64,000 nt of DNA from Loktanella salsilacus. Lineage in GTDB: Bacteria > Pseudomonadota > Alphaproteobacteria > Rhodobacterales > Rhodobacteraceae. The translations under genes were made by a program, and so were the position numbers. Below the pieces are notes generated by a model. That model was given only the letters and a program-made list of their open reading frames with translations. It did not search any database and was not told the DNA's origin. The stretch is taken from positions 124,001 to 188,000 of the forward strand of contig NZ_FOTF01000005.1 of NCBI RefSeq assembly GCF_900114485.1. The letters are read 5' to 3'. This document shows, piece after piece, positions 15,249 to 23,201 of the stretch (position 1 is its first letter; each line of letters opens with the position of its first letter).

Positions 15249-16109
15249 TTACAGGGCGGCCTTGCGGCTTTCGTCCAGATAAATCTCGCGCAGGCGGGCG
15301 GCGACGGGACCGGGGGTGCCCGCGCCAACGGCCGCGCCGTCGATTTCAACGACAGGCATCACAAAGGTACTGGCAGAGGTAATGAACGCCTCGTCCGCGC
15401 CTTGGGCTTCTTCGATGGTAAAGGGGCGCTCTTCGATCTTCATCTGCGCCTCAAGCGCAAAGCGCAGGACGGCAGCGCGGGTGATGCCGTGCAGGATCTC
15501 ATGGCTCAGCTGGCGCGTGATGATCGTGTTGCCCTTGACGATATAGGCGTTGTTGGACGTGCCTTCGGTGACGGCGCCGTCTTCGACCATCCAAGCGTCA
15601 TCGCAGCCAGCGGCCTTGGCCATCATCTTACCCATTGATGGATAAAGCAGCTGCACGGTTTTAATATCGCGGCGGCCCCAGCGCTGGTCGGCGATACTGA
15701 TGACCTTCATCCCCGTCTTGGCCATGGGGCTGTCAGCCATGCCCGGCTTGGCCTGCGTGAACAGCACGATTGTTGGGGCAGTGTCCTTGGACGGATAGGC
15801 GAAATCGCGGTCCCCGGCGCTGCCACGGGTGATCTGCAGATAGATCATGCCGTCAGTGATGTCGTTCAGGCGAACCAACTCGCGGTGAACTTCTAGCAGG
15901 TCATCGCGGCTGGACGGATGCTGCATTTCAAGCTCGTCCAGCGAGCGTTGCAGGCGCAGGGCGTGACCTTCGAAGTCGATCAGCTTGCCGCCCAGCACTG
16001 ACGTGACCTCGTAGACGCCATCGGCCATCAGAAAGCCGCGGTCAAAGATGCTGATCTTCGCCTCGTCCTCGGGCAGGTACTCTCCGTTCAGATAGACGGT
16101 GCGGGTCAT
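15249..16109 (-). CDS. dat: D-amino acid aminotransferase (class IV)
   Basis: From the ATG at 16109 the protein has 286 residues, the normal size; the longer frame upstream lacks support and runs toward the next gene. Class IV fold features include FDRGFLMADGVYEV, the PLP lysine K150 in RRDIKTVQLLYP, and E182 in VTEGTSNNAY. This matches D-alanine aminotransferases more than branched-chain ones. The enzyme would exchange amino groups between D-alanine and 2-oxoglutarate, giving D-glutamate. The two genes immediately upstream encode enzymes acting on D-glutamate, which supports the D-specific call. Confidence 0.85.
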   Translation of the reverse strand: MTRTVYLNGEYLPEDEAKISIFDRGFLMADGVYEVTSVLGGKLIDFEGHALRLQRSLDELEMQHPSSRDDLLEVHRELVRLNDITDGMIYLQITRGSAGDRDFAYPSKDTAPTIVLFTQAKPGMADSPMAKTGMKVISIADQRWGRRDIKTVQLLYPSMGKMMAKAAGCDDAWMVEDGAVTEGTSNNAYIVKGNTIITRQLSHEILHGITRAAVLRFALEAQMKIEERPFTIEEAQGADEAFITSASTFVMPVVEIDGAAVGAGTPGPVAARLREIYLDESRKAAL

Positions 16110-16176
16110 GGGCAGGCCTTTCGGTGTTGGGTGGCAGTATCTATCAAGACTGCGGCGCGGCTTGTCCAGAGGGCGC

Positions 16177-17142
16177 TTAGCCCCAAAGCGCAGCAAGGGG
16201 AGGATGCACGCCTGCGGCGTCAAAGTGCAGCGGTGCGGTGCGATCTTGCGCCAGCAGCAAAGGGCCGTCCAGATCGACAAAGGCCGCACCCGCCGTCAGC
16301 AACGTCGCCGGGGCCATGGCAAGCGATGATCCGACCATGCAGCCAATCATCACGTCAAATCCCTGCGCGATGGCTGCGGTCCGCAAGGCAAGCGCCTCGG
16401 TCAGGCCGCCGGTCTTGTCCAGCTTGATGTTCACCATGTCGTACTTGCCGCGCAAACCGGCCAGACTGGCGCGGTCGTGACAGGATTCGTCGGCGCACAC
16501 GGGCAGCGGGCGGTCAATCTCGCTCAGCATATCGTCGGCACCGGCGGGCAGCGGCTGTTCGACCATAGCGACGCCAAGGCGCAGCAGATGCGGCGCAAGA
16601 TCGCTGTAAACGTCGGCGGTCCACCCTTCATTTGCGTCGACGATGATGACCGCATCCGGCGCACCCCGGCGCACAGCCTCGAGCCGGGCCATGTCATCGG
16701 GGGTGCCAAGCTTGATCTTCAGCAGCGGGCGATGCGCGTTCTTGGCGGCCTGCGCCTGCATCGCGTCTGGCGTATCAAGAGACAGCGTATAGGCCGTCAC
16801 AACGGGCTGCGGCGCGGGCAATCCGGCCAGATCCCAAACGCGCAGCCCCGCGCGCTTTGCCTCGAAATCCCACAAGGCGCAATCGACGGCATTGCGCGCC
16901 GCCCCAGCGGGCAGCAGCCCTTGCAGCGTCTGCCGCGTCACATTCCCGGGCAGCCCCGCAATCTGCGCCGTGACGCTATCGAGCGTTTCGTCATAGCGCG
17001 CATAGGGCACGCATTCGCCGCGCCCCATCAGATCGCCATCGCTTACCGTCACAGTCAACACCTGCGCCTGCGTCCGCGACCCGCGCGAGATCGTAAAGAC
17101 CTGCGCCAGCGCGAACACATCCCGCGTCACCTCAATCTTCAT
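16177..17142 (-). CDS. dgcA: N-acetyl-D-glutamate racemase DgcA (enolase superfamily, dipeptide-epimerase-like)
   Basis: The 321-residue protein is an enolase-superfamily member of the muconate-lactonising subgroup. Catalytic lysines are K142 and K144 (KIKLG) and K240 or K243 (NIKLDKTGG). Metal ligands are D169 (VDANEGW), E195 (VEQPL) and D218 (ADES). By sequence alone it could be an L-Ala-D/L-Glu epimerase. Adjacency to a DUF1611 gene matches the described DgcN-DgcA pathway, in which DgcA converts N-acetyl-D-glutamate to N-acetyl-L-glutamate. AAGAAGG precedes the ATG. Confidence 0.82.
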   Translation of the reverse strand: MKIEVTRDVFALAQVFTISRGSRTQAQVLTVTVSDGDLMGRGECVPYARYDETLDSVTAQIAGLPGNVTRQTLQGLLPAGAARNAVDCALWDFEAKRAGLRVWDLAGLPAPQPVVTAYTLSLDTPDAMQAQAAKNAHRPLLKIKLGTPDDMARLEAVRRGAPDAVIIVDANEGWTADVYSDLAPHLLRLGVAMVEQPLPAGADDMLSEIDRPLPVCADESCHDRASLAGLRGKYDMVNIKLDKTGGLTEALALRTAAIAQGFDVMIGCMVGSSLAMAPATLLTAGAAFVDLDGPLLLAQDRTAPLHFDAAGVHPPLAALWG

Positions 17143-17160
17143 CCCATGCCTTCTTTCAGC

Positions 17161-17217
17161 CCATCATCTTGCCCAAAAATACTCCCGCCGGAGGCCTGCT
17201 GCTTTGCACCGCAAAGC
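17161..17217 (-). terminator. Terminator-like hairpins after dgcN, a diverged relative of the dispersed repeat
   Basis: Six bases after the dgcN stop lies the hairpin GCTTTGC-ACC-GCAAAGC (17201-17217). CTCC-GGCG-GGAG follows and runs on the minus strand into TATTTTTGG. The CAAAAATAC core on the plus strand and the following GC-rich hairpin parallel the 48-base repeat at 527 and 15166, but the rest is diverged. It separates dgcN from dgcA and may attenuate read-through. Confidence 0.55.
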
Positions 17218-17222
17218 TGCAC

Positions 17223-18224
17223 TTAAACCGCCAGAAGCGCATCCACCAAACGCGCCGCACCCTGACGGTACGGATCAACTGCAGGCAGCCCCATGCGCGT
17301 CTCAACCTCAGCCAGATAGGCTTCGAATTCATCATCAGATAGGTGCTGGGTATTCACCGATACGCCAACCACTTTGCAATCCGGGTTGGCGACGCGGGCC
17401 AGCGGCAAGGCCGTGTCGCGCAGGGCTTCCAGCGTGGGCAGGTGGTAGTGCGGCAAGCCGCGCATATGGGTCCGGGTGGGCTCGTGCGCGAGGATCAGCG
17501 CGTCGGGTTGGCCGCCGTGGACCAGCGCCAGTGTCACGCCAGAATAGCTGACGTGGAACAGGCTGCCCTGCCCTTCGATATGATCCCAGTGGTCGTCGTC
17601 GTTGTCGGGGGTCAGCCATTCGACAGCGCCAGCCATGAAATCGGCGACGACAGCGTCCAGTGGCACGCCGTCACCGGTGATCAAGATGCCGGTCTGGCCC
17701 GTCGCGCGGAAAGAGGATTTGAGGCCGCGGGCCTTCATTTCCGCGTCCATCGCCAGCGCCGTATACATCTTACCGACAGAGCAATCGGTGCCGACGGTCA
17801 GCACGCGCTTGCCTTTGCGCGGGATGCCGTTGGCGATGGGGTAGGCGACTGTGGGGACGCGGACGTCGTGCAGCATGCGGCCGTGGTGGACGGCAGCGGC
17901 GACCAGTTCGGCGTCGTCGCGCAGCAGGTTATGCAGGCCAGACGCGATGTCATAGCCAGCGGCCAGCGCCTCTAGCAGCAGGGTGCGCCACGCGGGGGAA
18001 ATCACGCCGCCCCGGTTCGCGACGCCAATAACCAGCGTTTTCGCGCCAGCGGCCAAACCGTCCTGCAGCGTCATGTCGGTCAGGCCCAGATCGGCGCGGC
18101 ATTCGGGCAGACGCAGCTGGCCGACGGCGTGATCTGGGCGCCAGTCGCGGATGCCGATGGCCACCTTGCAGGCCAGCATATCTGGCGCGTCGCCAAGGAA
18201 CAAAAGGTATGGGGTCTGGATCAT
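17223..18224 (-). CDS. dgcN: D-glutamate N-acetyltransferase DgcN (DUF1611)
   Basis: From the ATG at 18224, preceded by GGAGA, the protein has 333 residues. A Rossmann-like N-terminal part is followed by a P-loop-like motif GTDCSVGKM (145-153), and both are typical of DUF1611. Members called DgcN acetylate D-glutamate, and the adjacent DgcA racemises the product to N-acetyl-L-glutamate, which enters arginine or glutamate metabolism. The order dgcN-dgcA-dat on one strand supports this. The LysR-type regulator often found with dgc genes is not adjacent. Confidence 0.82.
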   Translation of the reverse strand: MIQTPYLLFLGDAPDMLACKVAIGIRDWRPDHAVGQLRLPECRADLGLTDMTLQDGLAAGAKTLVIGVANRGGVISPAWRTLLLEALAAGYDIASGLHNLLRDDAELVAAAVHHGRMLHDVRVPTVAYPIANGIPRKGKRVLTVGTDCSVGKMYTALAMDAEMKARGLKSSFRATGQTGILITGDGVPLDAVVADFMAGAVEWLTPDNDDDHWDHIEGQGSLFHVSYSGVTLALVHGGQPDALILAHEPTRTHMRGLPHYHLPTLEALRDTALPLARVANPDCKVVGVSVNTQHLSDDEFEAYLAEVETRMGLPAVDPYRQGAARLVDALLAV

Positions 18225-18267
18225 CGGATGGTCTCCGGTTTGGGTGATGGGCAAAGCCTAGAACGGG

Positions 18268-18301
18268 AACGGGCGGTGCGCCACCCGGCACGCCGCCCGT
18301 T
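18268..18301. terminator. Hairpin between amtB and dgcN
   Basis: Arms AACGGGCGG and CCGCCCGTT form a 9-base stem with a 16-base loop, 20 bases after the amtB stop. The T-tract (GTTTTTG) is on the plus strand, opposite to the transcribed one, so terminator function for amtB is plausible but not strong. Confidence 0.5.
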
Positions 18302-18321
18302 TTTGAATCTTCGGTAAAAAA

Positions 18322-19632
18322 TCAGCCGTGGTAGGCCTGTTCGCCGTGGGACGACAGATCGAGGCCGATGCGTTCTTCTTCTTCAGTGACGCGCAGGCCC
18401 ATGGTCATGTCGATCAGCTTGTACAGGATCAAGGACGCGATACCGCACCAGACGATGGTGATCACGACGGCTTCGGTCTGGATCCACGTCTGGCCCAGCA
18501 GGGAATAATCGTCGCCGCCTGTGCCGCCAAGGCCGGGGGCGGTAAAGATACCGGTGCCGATGGCACCAACGATGCCGCCGATGCCGTGCACGCCAAAGAC
18601 ATCGAGACTGTCATCATAGCCCGCTTTGCGTTTCACCACGTCGACAAAGAAGTAGCAGACCGCCGAGGCAATCGCGCCCAGTGCAATCGCGCCAACCGGG
18701 CCGATGGTGCCGCAAGCAGGCGTCACGGCGACAAGGCCCGCGACCATGCCGGATGCGGCCCCCAGCATAGAGGCTTTGCCGCGGGTCAGCCCTTCAATCG
18801 CGCACCAGGCAAGGATGCCGCCAGCGGTGGCTGTGAAGGTGTTGATCATCGCAAGCGTCGCGCCTGATGTCGCCTCTAGGTTCGATCCGGCGTTAAAGCC
18901 GAACCAGCCGACCCACAGCATGGCCGCGCCGACCATGGTCAGGGTCATGGAATGCGGAGCCATGTTGTCGCGGCCAAAGCCGACGCGCTTGCCGATCATG
19001 ATTGAGCCGCAAAGCGCTGCGATACCGGCGTTGATGTGCACAACCGTGCCGCCTGCAAAGTCGATGGCACCCATGTTGAAGATCAGGCCATTCGCGTCCC
19101 AGACCATGTGGGCGATGGGGAAATACACGATGGTGACCCACAGCAGGACAAAGACCATCAGGGCGGAAAACTTGATCCGTTCCGCAAAGGCACCGACGAT
19201 CAGCGCAGGGGTGATCGCAGCAAAGGTCATCTGGAAGGCGATGAACAAGTATTCGGGGATCATCACGCCATCGGTAAAGGTCGCAGCCAGACTGTCAGGC
19301 GTGACGCCCGCCAAGAACATCTTGCTCATGCCGCCCCAATAGGGCGATGTGCTGCCGCCGAAGGCAAAGGAGTAGCCCCAGACCACCCAGATCACCATGA
19401 CCATCGCGGTGATCAGCGTGCACTGCATCAGCACGGACAGCATGTTTTTCGTGCGCACAAGACCGCCGTAGAACAGCGACAGGCCCGGCAGGATCATGAA
19501 CAGGACCAGCAAGGTCGCAGTCATCATCCAAGCGACGTCGCCCTTGTCGACCGTTTCGGTCACATCTTGGGCCAGTGCGAGCGTTGGCAGCAAGGCCAAG
19601 GCGCTGGCACCGATAAGTGTATTGCGTTTCAT
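18322..19632 (-). CDS. amtB: Ammonium transporter AmtB (copy A)
   Basis: Starting at the ATG at 19632, the 436-residue precursor has a signal peptide ending near ALAQD and eleven membrane helices. Conserved Amt features are visible: FYGGLVRTKNMLSV in the first helices, DFAGGTVVHINAG, and the pore-region segment FGVHGIGGIVGAIGTGIF, which carry the twin pore histidines. It conducts ammonia across the inner membrane and is gated by a PII protein. The glnK gene lies just upstream with 25 bases between them, the standard glnK-amtB arrangement. This copy is closer to enterobacterial AmtB than the paralogue at 21192. Confidence 0.93.
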   Translation of the reverse strand: MKRNTLIGASALALLPTLALAQDVTETVDKGDVAWMMTATLLVLFMILPGLSLFYGGLVRTKNMLSVLMQCTLITAMVMVIWVVWGYSFAFGGSTSPYWGGMSKMFLAGVTPDSLAATFTDGVMIPEYLFIAFQMTFAAITPALIVGAFAERIKFSALMVFVLLWVTIVYFPIAHMVWDANGLIFNMGAIDFAGGTVVHINAGIAALCGSIMIGKRVGFGRDNMAPHSMTLTMVGAAMLWVGWFGFNAGSNLEATSGATLAMINTFTATAGGILAWCAIEGLTRGKASMLGAASGMVAGLVAVTPACGTIGPVGAIALGAIASAVCYFFVDVVKRKAGYDDSLDVFGVHGIGGIVGAIGTGIFTAPGLGGTGGDDYSLLGQTWIQTEAVVITIVWCGIASLILYKLIDMTMGLRVTEEEERIGLDLSSHGEQAYHG

Positions 19633-19657
19633 GTCCCGGTTTTCCCCAAAGCGCTGA

Positions 19658-19996
19658 CTACAGCGCGTCGTCGTTCGTCTCTCCGGTGCGGACGCGCATG
19701 GCGCCTTCAACATCGAGGGTGAAGATTTTGCCGTCGCCGATTTTGTCGGTCTTGGCGGTGGCAGCGATGGTGGCAACAACTTGGTCGGCCAGATCATCGG
19801 GCACGACGATTTCAAGCCGTAGCTTGGGCACGAATTGCACGACGTATTCCGCACCGCGGTAGACTTCGGTGTGGCCGGATTGCGTGCCGAAGCCTTTGAC
19901 TTCGGACACCATCATGCCGCGCACGCCAATGGCGGTCAGCGCGACGCGCACTTCGTCGAGTTTAAATGGTTTGATGACGGCGATAATCAGTTTCAT
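19658..19996 (-). CDS. glnK: PII nitrogen regulatory protein GlnK (copy A)
   Basis: The ATG at 19996 gives 112 residues, the usual PII length. The T-loop GFGTQSGHTEVYRGAEYVV contains the uridylylated tyrosine at position 51 (VYRG), and the C-terminal segment KIGDGKIFTLDVE is the nucleotide-site signature. PII proteins sense 2-oxoglutarate and ATP/ADP, bind AmtB to block ammonium flux and control nitrogen-regulatory enzymes. It is about 80% similar by eye to the second copy at 22590. Transcribed with amtB copy A. Confidence 0.95.
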   Translation of the reverse strand: MKLIIAVIKPFKLDEVRVALTAIGVRGMMVSEVKGFGTQSGHTEVYRGAEYVVQFVPKLRLEIVVPDDLADQVVATIAATAKTDKIGDGKIFTLDVEGAMRVRTGETNDDAL

Positions 19997-20245
19997 GACA
20001 GACTCCCTTGTCCCATGCACCTTGAGCGTAGGAACCGCCCGGGCGGGCGGGCGGACAAGGGATTCGGTTGTCAGGGTGCCTAAAATAACACCAAAATGGG
20101 TTAACGCCGCTTGGTTATGTGGCGATATGCTGTATTTTTGTGCGGTTTGAGAAGTTGCTTGAAAGCAAGTAGCACTGCCGATCCATGTCGCGATGCCAGG
20201 AGTACTGCTGGGCCGCTATGCGGAGGAAGCTGCCACTTATCTACC
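19997..20245. other. Intergenic region between glnK copy A and the DKNYY-type gene
   Basis: These 249 bases contain the glnK promoter region, including GGTGTT-ATTTTAG-GCACC read on the minus strand, and the 3' flank of the AT-rich gene. A small hairpin TTGCTT-GA-AAGCAA lies at 20155-20168. GC content falls along the stretch toward 20245. No gene or tRNA was found. Confidence 0.45.
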
Positions 20246-21118
20246 TTACAATTGAAGTCGGAAAGCTTCTGGTGTCGTTTTAAGATCGGTAAAATATGGA
20301 GGCTCATACAACGGTGCGAAGACTGTTATGCCATCAGTAACATGGCGCCTTCCAATGGCGTGCATTTCTTCGGGCGATAATTCTTTTACCAAATATCCAT
20401 CCATGAAAACGCCGGTGGAATCAATTGCCCATACTTGATTCAAAAACTGGAATGTTGCGGGATCCGCATATTTTATTATCCTCGTCCAAAAGTATACATT
20501 TTCACTGTCCTTTGCCTTGCAATCACTTTTAGGAACTGAATATTGTTCTTCGCCGATTATCCTAAAGTTCTCTGCATCAACGGAAACCGTAACCGTACCT
20601 TTGGGGAAGTCATCGTAGTATACAGAATGCCCATCACTAAAATAGCAGCTTAGCACTGAAAATTTGCTTGGTGAAAAATCTGTTTGTTCGTACCTCAAGT
20701 AGACATGGCTTTTGTCTTTTGCCCAAATACCATCAATTACCTCAAATGTCTTTGAATCTGCTCCTGGCAGAACACGATAATCAGCGACAATATTGCCTTG
20801 GTTCGCATAATATATCTCGTCGCCAAATCTGAAAAATAGGGTTTTTGAACCATCAAGCAAAACAGGCTTCGAGAACAAATATAGCATGGGGCGACCGCCG
20901 CTACTGAAATCTATAAATAAATACACGACTGTAAGAAGCGCCGACAAGAATGCGGCAAAAACAAAAACTCTTATCCTCAAGCAGTATATTCTTCGCGGCA
21001 AATTGGCGGTCCTCGTATTTCGACCTGATTTAAAGACACTTTCTTGATTTGTCCAACAGGGCGGTAGGTTTGGGCTCAGACCGGACCTTACCCGCCCCGA
21101 TAGGTTCCGATCATCCAA
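20246..21118 (-). CDS. DKNYY-type membrane-anchored protein, AT-rich, start uncertain
   Basis: The frame encodes up to 290 residues from a TTG at 21118. The first ATG within the frame is only at about residue 77-83, so the true start is uncertain. One membrane helix (FVFAAFLSALLTVVYLF, about 53-69) is followed by a periplasmic region with DKNYY-like repeats: GIWAKDKSHVYL, YFSDGHSVYYDD and VWAIDSTGVFMDG. DKNYY repeats have no established function. A 240-base sample is about 39% GC, far below the neighbours, and codon use differs, which suggests recent acquisition. It splits two amtB-glnK pairs. Confidence 0.65.
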   Translation of the reverse strand: MDDRNLSGRVRSGLSPNLPPCWTNQESVFKSGRNTRTANLPRRIYCLRIRVFVFAAFLSALLTVVYLFIDFSSGGRPMLYLFSKPVLLDGSKTLFFRFGDEIYYANQGNIVADYRVLPGADSKTFEVIDGIWAKDKSHVYLRYEQTDFSPSKFSVLSCYFSDGHSVYYDDFPKGTVTVSVDAENFRIIGEEQYSVPKSDCKAKDSENVYFWTRIIKYADPATFQFLNQVWAIDSTGVFMDGYLVKELSPEEMHAIGRRHVTDGITVFAPLYEPPYFTDLKTTPEAFRLQL

Positions 21119-21145
21119 GCCCTCCCTATCATCCCCAACAAAAAT

Positions 21146-21171
21146 GGCCCGGGCATTGCTGCCCGGGCCAC
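21146..21171 (-). terminator. Terminator of the amtB copy B operon
   Basis: Perfect 11-base arms TGGCCCGGGCA / TGCCCGGGCCA around TTGC, followed on the minus strand by TTTTTGTTG, 20 bases after the amtB stop. It is a textbook rho-independent terminator. Confidence 0.92.
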
Positions 21172-21191
21172 CTCAAAAGGTCTGTGGGAGG

Positions 21192-22559
21192 TCAGCCCTT
21201 CGAGAACTCCGGGTAGGCTTCCATGCCAAGTTCGTGCATGTCGAGGCCGTTGATCTCTGCTTCTTCGCTGACGCGGATGCCGACGACTGCTTTGAGGATC
21301 AGCCAGACGACCAGCGATACGACGAACATGAAGATACCGATGGATGCGAAGCCGACGAACTGCGTGACATAAGAGGTGTCAGCAGAGTTCCATGGCACGA
21401 TCATTGTGCCCCAGAAGCCAGCAACCAAGTGGACCGGGATCGCACCGACGACGTCGTCGATCTTTAGCTTGTCCAGCATCGGCACGACCACGACTGCGAT
21501 ACCGCCACCCACAGCGCCGATCAGCAGTGCGCCGAACAGGGATGGGTCAAGCGGACCTGCGGTGATGGACACGAGGCCAGCCAGCGCGCCGTTCAGCACC
21601 ATGGTCAGGTCGACCTTGCCGTACATCAGCTGCGTCAGGACCAAGGCTGCGATCGCACCGGCAGAGGCTGCCATGTTGGTGTTCGCAAAGATGCGGCCCA
21701 CGTCAGTGATGTCGCCCACGGTGCCAGCAGCCAGCTGCGAGCCGCCGTTGAAGCCGAACCAACCCAGCCACAGGATGAACGTACCCAGCGTGGCGAGTGC
21801 AAGGTTGGAACCCGGCATCGGGAAGGACTTGCCGTCCTTGTAGCGACCGATCCGTGGACCCAGCACGATGGCACCGGCCAGCGCTGCAAAACCACCAGCA
21901 GCGTGCACAAGGGTGGAGCCGGCGAAGTCATAGAAGCCCATTTCGGACAACCAGCCGCCGCCCCACTGCCACGATGCCTCGATCGGGTACAGGACACCGG
22001 TCAGGACAACTGTGAAGGCCAGGAAGGGCCACAGTTTGACGCGCTCGGCCAAGGTGCCGGACACGATGGATGCGGTCGTGGCGCAGAACATCAACTGAAA
22101 GAAGAAGTCAGATGCGACAGAGGCGTAGCCCAGATCAGCGTCAGCAGCAGCAAGGCCGACAGGTTCCAGCGAGGCCGGGGACCACAGGTTGCCAAGGTAG
22201 CCCGTGATCGTCCAGTCGTCGCCCGGATACATGATGCCGTAGCCGATCAGCCAATACATGATGCCCGCGATGGCAAACAGCGCGACATTCTTGGTCAGCT
22301 GGGTGGTGACGTTCTTGGACCGGACAAGGCCTGCCTCTAGCATGGCAAAACCAGCGGCCATCCACATCACCAAGAAGCCGCCGATCAAGAACAGCAGCGT
22401 GGTCATGATGTAGGGGCCGATTTCGTCAAAGGTCGGGGCCGCGGCCTCTACCACATCGGCGGCGGCGTCTACGGCAGTGGTATCCTGCGCAAAGGCCACC
22501 ACGGGCAAGGCGGCAAATGCGGCCCCGACCAGTAGTGCTTTTTGAAGTGTCTTGTTCAT
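21192..22559 (-). CDS. amtB: Ammonium transporter AmtB (copy B)
   Basis: The 455-residue precursor begins with a signal peptide (cleavage near AFAQD) and has eleven membrane helices. Amt signatures include MLEAGLVRSKNV, DFAGSTLVHAAGGFAALAG and the segment GAIPVHLVAGFWG, whose histidine belongs to the pore pair. It differs strongly from copy A in loops and length and belongs to the Amt branch common in marine Alphaproteobacteria. A PII gene lies 30 bases upstream. It may differ in affinity or expression condition from copy A. Confidence 0.92.
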   Translation of the reverse strand: MNKTLQKALLVGAAFAALPVVAFAQDTTAVDAAADVVEAAAPTFDEIGPYIMTTLLFLIGGFLVMWMAAGFAMLEAGLVRSKNVTTQLTKNVALFAIAGIMYWLIGYGIMYPGDDWTITGYLGNLWSPASLEPVGLAAADADLGYASVASDFFFQLMFCATTASIVSGTLAERVKLWPFLAFTVVLTGVLYPIEASWQWGGGWLSEMGFYDFAGSTLVHAAGGFAALAGAIVLGPRIGRYKDGKSFPMPGSNLALATLGTFILWLGWFGFNGGSQLAAGTVGDITDVGRIFANTNMAASAGAIAALVLTQLMYGKVDLTMVLNGALAGLVSITAGPLDPSLFGALLIGAVGGGIAVVVVPMLDKLKIDDVVGAIPVHLVAGFWGTMIVPWNSADTSYVTQFVGFASIGIFMFVVSLVVWLILKAVVGIRVSEEAEINGLDMHELGMEAYPEFSKG

Positions 22560-22589
22560 CGGATGAAATGTCCCTTTTGGAAGCGGCTT

Positions 22590-22928
22590 TTACAGCGCGT
22601 CGTCGTTCAGCTCGCCGGTGCGGACGCGCAGGGCGCCTTCGACGTCGAGGGTAAAGATCTTGCCGTCGCCGATTTTGTCGGTCTTGGCGGTCTGTGCGAT
22701 CGTGGTGACGACCTGCTCTGCCATCGCGTCAGAGACGACGATTTCCAGTTTGACCTTCGGCACGAAGTTCACGGCGTATTCAGCCCCGCGATAGATTTCG
22801 GTGTGACCGGACTGGGCGCCGAAGCCCTTGATCTCGGACACCATCATGCCGCGCACGCCGATCGAGGTCAGCGCCTCGCGGACCTCCTCGAGCTTGAACG
22901 GTTTGATCGTTGCAATAATCAGTTTCAC
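22590..22928 (-). CDS. glnK: PII nitrogen regulatory protein GlnK (copy B), GTG start
   Basis: The start is a GTG at 22928, fixed by alignment with copy A (both continue KLIIA-IKPFKL); no ATG fits. The 112 residues include the T-loop GFGAQSGHTEIYRGAEYAV with the modified tyrosine and the C-terminal KIGDGKIFTLDVE. It should regulate the adjacent amtB copy B. The two PII copies differ mostly in residues after the T-loop (FVPKVKLEIVVSDAM here, FVPKLRLEIVVPDDL in copy A). The region upstream holds a tandem TTGCACAA repeat. Confidence 0.94.
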   Translation of the reverse strand: MKLIIATIKPFKLEEVREALTSIGVRGMMVSEIKGFGAQSGHTEIYRGAEYAVNFVPKVKLEIVVSDAMAEQVVTTIAQTAKTDKIGDGKIFTLDVEGALRVRTGELNDDAL

Positions 22929-23055
22929 GTCTTGTTTCCCTCGTTCCCTATGGCGGAGACCCAGCCCCCGGCGATGCGGATGCCTAAGAAAAGGGCGCAG
23001 GGACGCCAAAGTGACAAGGAAACTGGCAGGGCAACGGGGGTGAAAACGCGCAATG

Positions 23056-23074
23056 TTGCACAATTTTTGCACAA
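23056..23074. promoter_or_regulatory. Tandem TTGCACAA sites in the glnK/PBP divergent region
   Basis: TTGCACAA occurs at 23056-23063 and again at 23067-23074, one helical turn apart, 128-146 bases upstream of glnK copy B and about 130 bases before the PBP gene. It might be an activator site for the nitrogen-regulated operon. The half-sites contain the GCAC of NtrC sites but lie in direct, not inverted, orientation, so assignment is tentative. Confidence 0.3.
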
Positions 23075-23201
23075 ACAGCGCGAAATGCCCAATTATTAAG
23101 CCACATAAAAAAGCGGCAACAGAATCGGCAACAGCGCGGGACAACACGAGGCTGCGTCGGTATAACCGACAAAATGCACAAAAAGACGGACCGGGCAGCC
23201 G

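Noticed and set aside
20050-20095. NtrC dyad upstream of glnK copy A
   Set aside because: The half-sites GGTG and GCACC stand in the reverse of the usual NtrC orientation, so I could not support the assignment.
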